From Deltaproteobacteria bacterium (GTDB lineage Bacteria > Bdellovibrionota_B > Oligoflexia > Oligoflexales > Bog-1112): a stretch of DNA of 55,138 nt. How positions within the stretch are numbered: the first letter of the stretch is position 1; every line of letters starts with the position of its first letter. A model generated the notes under the pieces. It ran no database searches. It saw only the letters and a program-made list of their open reading frames with translations, and was not told the origin of the DNA. Shown here in pieces: positions 1 through 7,767 of the stretch. The position numbers were made by a program, and so were the translations under genes. The DNA is taken from NCBI GenBank assembly GCA_023250635.1, contig JAHFAI010000008.1:1-55138 (forward strand), written 5' to 3'.

Positions 1-295
1 CAGCTGTCGAAGCTACTCCAGGTGACTGGCTGCCATGGACCTACCAGGCATCCCTCGCAAAGCTTTCTCCCTTCAGTGCGTGAATTATTTTATCAAATTT
101 ATGACTACCGACGGGACACACAAATACTAACCAAAATTCGCCAAGTCAAAATCTTTCTCTAGTCGGCGGCGGTTTTAGTAAAGTACGAGATGAACAACCA
201 ATGGGTTCACATCATGTTGACTCATCCACTGCTCCAGGGAGTACCACCGGCATATTAACCCCACCTAAAATTCCTCCTGTGGCGGACCATCTCCA

Positions 296-1690
296 TTGCT
301 ACCTAGGCAAAAAAAGAGCTTAAAAGAAGCAGTACAAAAGCTCATCTCTACCAAACAAAGGCAGCGTAAAAACTTGCAAGTTTTGAAAGAATTTTCTGTC
401 ATGCGCGGTCGAGAAATGCGAGCCTCTAAGGAGGCTTTGCATCTTGAGGATGACTTTGTCCAAGAAATTTTGCGAGAAATTGACGCGGGTGAAGTGCCTG
501 AGCCAATGGTGTTTGATGAGCTAACAAATGAGCAATTTCTTTTTTGTTTTCGCCAGTTTTTAAATAAAAAAAATCCCCTTACGGGGGTCATCGATTTCAG
601 CCTTAAGGCACAGCAAGAATTCGAACGAGGGCTCATATGGAGATTTGAGATAGAGGGATCGGGGTTTCAAGGAAAGGTCGGTGAAAATGGCCATTTAGAC
701 CAGGAAGGGGTAAGAAATATTATAGAATATTATAAAATTATCTACCCTTCTCTGAGTCGCAAAGGACTCACTATTGTCCCCCTTTTTTCTACAGGTGGCT
801 GGGAGACGATTGGTTCTTCCCTAGGGAAATCGGGGGAGGTAATGTTTGTAGGGGATCCTTTTGGCGGAAAACCAAATGGGGAATTTTACCATGCGACGAC
901 TCTCTATGTCGACTATGATCATAAATTCGCCTATTACTTTGATAGTGTTAATGGCGAAAGCCGAGACAAAACAATTGAAAATTTGACTAGAATTTTAGGT
1001 CCTGAATTTAAAATTCAAACTCACCAACAACGAATTCAAGCTGATACGGTGAGTTGCATGTTCTTTGCGACCTCTTGTATGGTACGCGTAGCTGAGGCTG
1101 GAGCAAAATTCTCCGATTCGCTGCCCAAAGAAGTTTCGGTCTTCAGAAATGTACCTCCCGAATTTATTACTCTAAGTCAGAGCCTCTCCACAATTGAAAC
1201 ATATCAAAAATGGTTTGCCTTTATTAGTGAGCATAAAGATCTCGAATTATCACAGCTGAAGCAAAAATTTTCTGAAGCTTCAGGGTTGGATTTGGATATA
1301 AAAACCAAAAAAGGTTATGATGAATATTTAAGGAAAATCCGCCTTAAATATTCATCAGACTTCTCAAGTTTAAGTGATGAGAAGTTTTTAGTTACAGTTA
1401 GGGATTACGAATTTGTAACAATGTTCAATTCGCGGGTTGAACTTGAAAGAACAATAGGTTTATTTGAAGGTTTTCGTGATGAGTGGCTCCCTAAACTTCA
1501 AAGTGACCATGAGTTGCTTGCCCGCATTTCATTGGAAATTGGTCAATTTCAAAGCGGCAACAGAGCGATCAGTGAAAGAGAGGTAAATGGTTCTGTAAAG
1601 AAACAGAATTTTACTCATGACCAGATGAGAATGACCCTTCTCTATTATATGGCGACCAAACGAAGTTTAAAGCCAAGGCCAGTACCGTAA
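296..1690 (+). CDS. Putative cysteine peptidase/acetyltransferase-like effector (CE-clan-like H..D..Q..C pattern)
   Basis: 464-aa ORF with TTG start. Contains 'GEFYHATTLYVDYDHKFAYYFDSVNGES' followed by 'QADTVSCMFFATSC', resembling the His, Asp and Gln/Cys spacing of Ulp1/YopJ-like proteins. N-terminus uncertain: an in-frame stop lies at 266-268. Confidence 0.5.
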   Translation: MLPRQKKSLKEAVQKLISTKQRQRKNLQVLKEFSVMRGREMRASKEALHLEDDFVQEILREIDAGEVPEPMVFDELTNEQFLFCFRQFLNKKNPLTGVIDFSLKAQQEFERGLIWRFEIEGSGFQGKVGENGHLDQEGVRNIIEYYKIIYPSLSRKGLTIVPLFSTGGWETIGSSLGKSGEVMFVGDPFGGKPNGEFYHATTLYVDYDHKFAYYFDSVNGESRDKTIENLTRILGPEFKIQTHQQRIQADTVSCMFFATSCMVRVAEAGAKFSDSLPKEVSVFRNVPPEFITLSQSLSTIETYQKWFAFISEHKDLELSQLKQKFSEASGLDLDIKTKKGYDEYLRKIRLKYSSDFSSLSDEKFLVTVRDYEFVTMFNSRVELERTIGLFEGFRDEWLPKLQSDHELLARISLEIGQFQSGNRAISEREVNGSVKKQNFTHDQMRMTLLYYMATKRSLKPRPVP

Positions 1691-1802
1691 ATCGCTCAGC
1701 CAAAAATTCTGCCATGGCGTTTCCCGTCAAAATGCTCCTTATGGATTATTGGTCGATCAATTGCTGTCCCGTTCATAGCGGTAATGCTAACCCAGCTCCA
1801 AA

Positions 1803-3488
1803 TCAGTTATGGTAGGGGACGGGAAAAGTAAGTCCAAGGGCTGGTTGTGGAGCTGACTGCTGCGATCTTAAGATTCTTTTCACCATGCTAAAAGTATTGG
1901 GCCCTCCCCAGCTAAGCTTGATCAGGTGGGTATGAATCTTATCCTGAGCATCGTCGAAATTTAAGCTACCTTCGACACTGAAGTAGCGAGCAAAAAGAGC
2001 GGTTTCATTATCCGCAATAAAATAGGCACTATCAAAGGAAGAATCAAGTTTGCGGTTCGGGTTGAGGGCCTCAAAACGCAGTAACTCGAGGGGCCCCGGA
2101 CTTTGACATCCCTCTAAATAATTGACAAAGCGAGTAAACCAAGCAGCTGAAATAGCAAGGGCTTTTGTATCCACATAGCCAGAGCCATAACTAGAAGTCA
2201 TCTCGTTATATCTCCGTCGACGAATTTCGCGAAGTTCTGTAACAAAGGGCTCGATTCCAGCGTGTAAAAGGGCGTTCAGTTCCGTCAGCAAGCCTACTTC
2301 CTCTGCCGCATGTTGTAATTCTGCCAACTCCACTTTAGTTTTTGGGCGCATAAAGTGCGGTAAGCTATTGGTGGTTTGTATTTTAAACAAGGTTCGAGCT
2401 ACCGCTTCTGACCAAGAAGCGGCCTCGTCAACGTAGATAAGCTGGGGGGGCTGTCCACAAGAAAGCTCAGCATTAGCGGCAATACTTAAAACGCTCTGGG
2501 GATGATAGCGCTGCAGTTTGGCACGGGAACTGTGAAACACTCGTCCGCCGAGTTCTAAACTAAGAATTTCGGCGGGATTACCGCCCTCAAGACGCAGCTG
2601 ACTCGCCGCTATCCGGGTAGATACCTCTGCTAATTTAGCTTGTTGTTGAGCTAAAACATGGAGGGTATTACCTTCGCGCTTTGCGGAGGCGAGGAGCACT
2701 CCATGGTGGCTTGTTTGTTCGGCTAGAATCAAGGAACGTTGGCCCGCTTCCTGCTCAAGCAAGGTTTTTTGGGCAAAGGCAAAGCGGGTAAAGGCGCTCA
2801 AGGTTAAATATTCGTTAAGCATCTTGTCAGCGTGGTGGCTTACTAAATTTTGGCTATCTTGTATCCACTGTTGGGCGGCTTGTTGGGCTTTTATAGCGCG
2901 AGTCTCTGCTGCTGAGCGTGCGATCAGAGCTTGATGATGCTGATTTTTAGTCAAGAGGAGATCACCTTGCGCTTGCGCCAGCAGCGCTTCGAATTCTTCG
3001 GCTTGGATTACGCCAAGCTCCACAGCGATTTTGCTAAGTTCATTAAACCATCTAACCAACAAGGGTTTAATAGTATTGCTGCTCTCTGCAGGGGCGATGG
3101 CTGTAATTGCAGCGTTAAGCATTAGATGAGTGAGAGCGCAGCGTCTTTTTCCTGGCTCTGCTTCCCTCAGCTCGTCGGTAAATTGAGCACTGGCATGCTT
3201 GCATATGAGCGCTATTTTTGTGGTGTCGAGAAAAAATCTATTTGTTTCTTCGCCGAGGAGAACAAGAAATTCAGAGAATTTTTTTTCACCAAAAGGACGA
3301 TTTCTCGGTGGGAGTGGGGCGAAACTAACCGTTGCATGTCTGCGGTTTCGCCCCGGCGAGGGGGTGCTTAGATTTTTTTTAAGAATTTGGGGAAGGAAGG
3401 GCTCGGCTGCTGAAGCCGCCAGCTTGCTTGAGCCTAAAAATGAAGCCAGTAGACCTAAGCTACTTAAGCAAAGCATCGTTTTATTCAT
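1803..3488 (-). CDS. Secreted protein with coiled-coil-like region and KCTD/T1-like BTB domain
   Basis: Signal-peptide-like start (MNKTMLCLSSLGLLASFLGSSKLAASAAEP). aa ~308-410 'ILSLELGGRVFHSSRAKLQRYHPQSVL...LIYVDEAASWSEAVARTLFKIQTTNSLPHF...ELAELQHAAEEVGLLTELNALL' follows the BTB/T1 pattern. Confidence 0.55.
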   Translation of the reverse strand: MNKTMLCLSSLGLLASFLGSSKLAASAAEPFLPQILKKNLSTPSPGRNRRHATVSFAPLPPRNRPFGEKKFSEFLVLLGEETNRFFLDTTKIALICKHASAQFTDELREAEPGKRRCALTHLMLNAAITAIAPAESSNTIKPLLVRWFNELSKIAVELGVIQAEEFEALLAQAQGDLLLTKNQHHQALIARSAAETRAIKAQQAAQQWIQDSQNLVSHHADKMLNEYLTLSAFTRFAFAQKTLLEQEAGQRSLILAEQTSHHGVLLASAKREGNTLHVLAQQQAKLAEVSTRIAASQLRLEGGNPAEILSLELGGRVFHSSRAKLQRYHPQSVLSIAANAELSCGQPPQLIYVDEAASWSEAVARTLFKIQTTNSLPHFMRPKTKVELAELQHAAEEVGLLTELNALLHAGIEPFVTELREIRRRRYNEMTSSYGSGYVDTKALAISAAWFTRFVNYLEGCQSPGPLELLRFEALNPNRKLDSSFDSAYFIADNETALFARYFSVEGSLNFDDAQDKIHTHLIKLSWGGPNTFSMVKRILRSQQSAPQPALGLTFPVPYHN

Positions 3489-3817
3489 CAGCTGCTTACC
3501 TCCCTATAGCAGACCACAATGGTAAGCAGCATAATTGCTAATTGATAAAGATTTGATTAAGCCCGACCTTGTCAGGGGGTGTTTATATATAATGCGGATA
3601 GGGATGTGGTCTGGGGATTGTGGGGACTAGGGTAAGCAGGGTCGAGAGTTTTATTTAGGGGGCTGCAGCTGGGGGCTTTGACTTCCCCATGCTACATATG
3701 CAGCAAGCCTGAAGCTATAGGCAATTTTTGCATAGTCCAATATCTGCCACAGTCGAGCTAAAATAGGTAATGTACTCGGTGTTCCTATCAGCGTACTGTT
3801 CCATCAAAGGCAGGACC

Positions 3818-5632
3818 ATGAGACCACTCGTTAGAGCCATTATCAGTGTACTACTTTCAATTTCTTGCGCGGTACGACACCACTCCGCACCGCAATCATT
3901 AGATATCAGTGGCGAGACGCAAGCACCCTTGATGCAGGAATCTAGCAATTATCTGACCTATATTGATCCTGCCTTAATTGCCAATTTGGAGGGAATTTAT
4001 GTAGTAGATAATAGCTTTGCTCTCACCAATAATAATGCAAATAAAGATCTCGATAGCACCACGAAGGAAATTATTGCAGGATCCGTCATCGGATCCATAG
4101 TGCTAGCAGGGGGAATTTTTGTAGCTGTTAAGTTGAGGAACCATGGTGAACTGGCGACTCGGCCTCAGGTAGTTCCGCCTGCCCATGACTTAGGACCACG
4201 ATTGGCGGCTGAAAAACCACGTTTGGTGGCTGAGAAACCGTCCGCACCATCTCAAGGTGATTACGGCAAGAAGGCGGATGTACCAGCTGTTTTACCAGAA
4301 AAAGCTGTACCTCTCAGTTACGAACCACTAACGTCGCTAGAAAATTTTCATTTTAAGAAAGGTGAAGGAACCGCTGTAATAAAACTCTCCACGACAGATG
4401 ACTTCGTGAAGAAACTGGAAAAATCCCCTGGAAAAAGCCTGATTATTCACAATACCGAATTCCGTCTGTTCAAAACCGACCGCGGCCAAGCTTACCTATA
4501 CGCTATCGACGTCAGTCCAAAAATGGATCGAGAAAGGGTAGTCGCCGCCTACGACAGGGGAGAAATATACCTTCCCTCTGCAACTCTTCGCAGCGACAAA
4601 CTCTTCCCATTAAAAAAAGAAGCTGTTCGACGCTTTGGAATGGAAAAAATAGCAATTCAGGTCAATGCTACAGGCACTTTAAAAGGCGATCCTCCTATAC
4701 AATATACGGTCGGAGAAGGAATGCTCGGTCTTGGAGAAAATGCTTACGTTATGAGAGTGTCTTTTGAAAGTGGAACAGAAAAATTTACTATGGTAGTTAA
4801 AGTGCCGAATGATTCCGGAAAAGAGTATGATGCCCTTTCTAAGGGGAATATGCAGAACGAGATCATTGCTTTAGATGGCATGGCACGGCACCCCAACGCG
4901 CTGCAATTTTACGGTGCTTTTCCCCTGCAACATGGTAGATATGCCATGGCTATGGAGGATGCTTCTGGGGATTGGATGGATTTAGTTAATCTTGTGCGGA
5001 GAGATAAGAAGGTAGTCCCCTTCGCTGATAAAACTCGCTTGATTATTGGTACGGCTGATGCTGTTGCAGCAATGCATAGTAGCAGCTATGCTCATTGTGA
5101 TATTAAACCAAACAACTTATTTTACGCATCTATAACTGATTCAAGTACCAGAATGGCTAGACTTGGTGATTTTGGTAGCGCAAGGAAGATCACCCACAGA
5201 GATAGACTGCTGCCCATGGATTATTATGGCGTATATAGTTCACCACACATACAAAAAGCAGCTCATATGGGAGAAACCAAGCTTAGCGGAGATTTTAATA
5301 ACGAACATCAGCCTTTTGGCAATCCTTTTGCTGAGGATGTGTTTGCTTTAGGTATTTCCATATTAGAATTTCGCACCAGCAAAGAGTATTCTCACTTAGC
5401 CCCAAAATCTGGGAAGACATTTGCATCTCCCACCACTGGTGAGCAAGAACAACAGCTAAGGAGCTTTATTGCTGGTGAAGAAGTCTTTAAAGCGGCTTCC
5501 GCTGATGTCGCTTTTAGTGACTTAAAAAACGAAGAAAAAGAGCTACTAAGGAGAATGGTATCCGACGATCCAACCAAGCGACCTAGCATGCAGGAGGTTG
5601 CCGATGCATACCGTGCTATATACCCGCTCTGA
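3818..5632 (+). CDS. Membrane/lipoprotein-like eukaryotic-type Ser/Thr protein kinase
   Basis: Kinase motifs: GEGMLGLGENAYVMRV, VVKV, HCDIKPNN, LGDFGSA, SPH.., DVFALG. N-terminal signal with possible lipobox LLSISC, then TM segment IIAGSVIGSIVLAGGIFVAV. Start moved from 3770 to 3818 (MRPLVRAI). Confidence 0.85.
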   Translation: MRPLVRAIISVLLSISCAVRHHSAPQSLDISGETQAPLMQESSNYLTYIDPALIANLEGIYVVDNSFALTNNNANKDLDSTTKEIIAGSVIGSIVLAGGIFVAVKLRNHGELATRPQVVPPAHDLGPRLAAEKPRLVAEKPSAPSQGDYGKKADVPAVLPEKAVPLSYEPLTSLENFHFKKGEGTAVIKLSTTDDFVKKLEKSPGKSLIIHNTEFRLFKTDRGQAYLYAIDVSPKMDRERVVAAYDRGEIYLPSATLRSDKLFPLKKEAVRRFGMEKIAIQVNATGTLKGDPPIQYTVGEGMLGLGENAYVMRVSFESGTEKFTMVVKVPNDSGKEYDALSKGNMQNEIIALDGMARHPNALQFYGAFPLQHGRYAMAMEDASGDWMDLVNLVRRDKKVVPFADKTRLIIGTADAVAAMHSSSYAHCDIKPNNLFYASITDSSTRMARLGDFGSARKITHRDRLLPMDYYGVYSSPHIQKAAHMGETKLSGDFNNEHQPFGNPFAEDVFALGISILEFRTSKEYSHLAPKSGKTFASPTTGEQEQQLRSFIAGEEVFKAASADVAFSDLKNEEKELLRRMVSDDPTKRPSMQEVADAYRAIYPL

Positions 5633-5753
5633 TTTGGGGGAAATTAATTTAGGCTCTTCCGCAGTTTTTGTGGGTAAATTGTTGAGAAAGACTCGGACTG
5701 CTACCGCGCTGACCAGCTAATTCTCCGGGTTCTTTCTCAATATAGTGTAATAA

Positions 5754-6081
5754 TTACGCAGCCTTGCTGAATCCATGCTGTGAGTATTTCCCCCAAAACT
5801 GGTCCCAGCGCTCAGTCGTCATATGCATGCTTCTGATAGTCAATAGCACCTCTGCACCGTCTTCCTTCCAGCGCGCTGAGCCCTTGCACATCCTGTTCTC
5901 ACTATTGCCTTGCATGCAGCCTCCGTGACGCCGGAGCCAATCGGCAGATTTTGAGCTACGTTATTATGATACTGCATTTTTGACTTGTGATTTGTGAGAT
6001 ACGTGATGGTACTCTGTAGTTGCTTTCTATCTTCTGATCGCATTTTTCGATTTTCCGCAAAGTCGGTCAGTTCACCGGGGC
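5754..6081 (-). pseudogene. ISKra4-like transposase C-terminal remnant, frameshifted
   Basis: 'TYLTNHKSKMQYHNNVAQNLPIGSGVTEAACK' (frame of ORF 5840..6043), then in another frame 'RWKEDGAEVLLTIRSMHMTTERWDQFWGKYSQHGFSKAA*' ending at 5754. Confidence 0.75.
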
Positions 6082-6102
6082 ACCACCTTCCCTAGGGCGA
6101 GC

Positions 6103-6939
6103 TCAGCCGAGGGAAAATTCTCGCAAAACTTGAGTGAGCGAGGTTTTAAGATCGGTATTAGCCGATCGTTCGCCAATTATATAGGCGCAGGGTAGGTGAA
6201 TCGTTCCTCCCGCTACTTTCTTCTCCCGAGTGCCGGGTAGGACCACAGCCCGCGGAGGAATTACCCCTTTGCTGATCAGCAGTTCTGGCCCACGAGCATC
6301 GATAATCGGTGTCGAAGCCGTGAGGGTCACATTAGCAGCAAGTACTGCTTCTTTCCCAACCCGAACCCCCTCAACCAAGATGCAGCGAGAACCTATAAAG
6401 GCTCCGTCTTCAATGATCACCGGACTTGCACTTGCAGGCTCAAGAACACCGCCAATACCGACACCTCCCGAGAGATGCACATCTCGGCCAACTTGGGCAC
6501 AAGATCCCACTGTAGCCCAGGTGTCCACCATGGTGTTTTGGCCAACATAAGCGCCAATATTGACATAAGAGGGCATCAAGACAACCCCGCGTTCCAGAAA
6601 AGAACCAAAACGTGCTGTGGCCGGGGGAACTGCACGTACTCCTTGAGCACGAAAATTATTCTTCAAGGGAATCTTGTCAAAGTAGCTAAAGGGCCCCACT
6701 GTGAAGTCTTTCATTTCAGCTATTTGAAAATAATAAAGTATCGCTTGTTTTATCCAAGGGTGGGTGATCCACGAACCATCGCTTGCGGGTTCAGCCACGC
6801 GTATTTTGCCCTTATCAAGAGCAGCAATAGTGGCTAGAATAGCCTCTTTCCCTTGATGGAGAGCCTCAGGGAGATTATTGCTTACCTGCTTAGCTAGGTC
6901 TTCAATTGCTTGTTTAAGTGAATGCATAGGGTTCCTCAT
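6103..6939 (-). CDS. dapD: 2,3,4,5-tetrahydropyridine-2,6-dicarboxylate N-succinyltransferase
   Basis: Left-handed beta-helix acyltransferase sequence: 'RAVPPATARFGSFLERGVVLMPSYVNIGAYVGQNTMVDTWATVGSCAQVGRDVHLSGGVGIGGVLEP'. Confidence 0.95.
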   Translation of the reverse strand: MRNPMHSLKQAIEDLAKQVSNNLPEALHQGKEAILATIAALDKGKIRVAEPASDGSWITHPWIKQAILYYFQIAEMKDFTVGPFSYFDKIPLKNNFRAQGVRAVPPATARFGSFLERGVVLMPSYVNIGAYVGQNTMVDTWATVGSCAQVGRDVHLSGGVGIGGVLEPASASPVIIEDGAFIGSRCILVEGVRVGKEAVLAANVTLTASTPIIDARGPELLISKGVIPPRAVVLPGTREKKVAGGTIHLPCAYIIGERSANTDLKTSLTQVLREFSLG

Positions 6940-6989
6940 CAGCCAAAAACCTGGCTTAAGGAATTATCATACTATAGATTGGGCGTACT

Positions 6990-7439
6990 ATGAATTTTTG
7001 GTTACTAAAATCCGAGCCGGATGAATTTAGCATTGACGATTTAAGACGCAGTTCTCCAGAGCCATGGACGGGGGTGCGCAACTATCTTGCACGCAACTAT
7101 TTGCGGGCGATGAAAGTAGGGGATCAGGCGTTTTTCTACCACTCAAGCTGTGCCGAACCGGGTATCGTTGGTATCGTCAGCATACAGCAAGAGGCTACTG
7201 CCGATCTCAGCGCCTATGATCCGCAAAGCCCCTATTTTGATGCCAACAGCACGAGGGAAAAACCTCGGTGGTTTGCTCCCCAAGTAGCTTTTAGCAGCAA
7301 GTGTCGCTCAATACTCAGCCTCAGAGAGCTGAAGAGCCATAGCGAACTCGCTCGTTTTACCCTCTTACAAAAGGGCAATCGCCTGTCGGTAATGCCGGTA
7401 TCTACAGAGCATTGGCAATTTATTTTTAATTTACTGTAA
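6990..7439 (+). CDS. EVE (PUA-like) domain protein
   Basis: 'MNFWLLKSEPDEFSIDDL...WTGVRNYLARNYLRAMKVGDQAFFYHSSCAEPGIVGIV' matches EVE domain pattern. Confidence 0.93.
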   Translation: MNFWLLKSEPDEFSIDDLRRSSPEPWTGVRNYLARNYLRAMKVGDQAFFYHSSCAEPGIVGIVSIQQEATADLSAYDPQSPYFDANSTREKPRWFAPQVAFSSKCRSILSLRELKSHSELARFTLLQKGNRLSVMPVSTEHWQFIFNLL

Positions 7440-7767
7440 GTAGTGGACATCTATGCTGTTCAGTTTCGAGGAGACTGACAACGACTTAACGTTGTAGCCA
7501 AAAAAATACCGATCACCCATGCTGAAAATAGACCGTATTTAATGGAGGTTAGAGTAATGACCCTTCCTCAAACGAAAATTAGGTAGCCAAATTAAGCTCT
7601 ATTTGTTATCTTCCCCCAAAATGCTAAAAACCTCATAAAATCCTAGATTATAGCGAAAATTGCTTTTTTCCCCTGCCCGTGTACACTCCGGGCCGACGTT
7701 TCTGCTCAACTCTCAGTTGCTTAACTCGCAGTCCGCAGTACTCTAAATCTAAAGTAAGAGGATAATT

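Noticed and set aside
6230-6837. Plus-strand ORFs 6230..6550 and 6475..6837
   Set aside because: Antisense to dapD.
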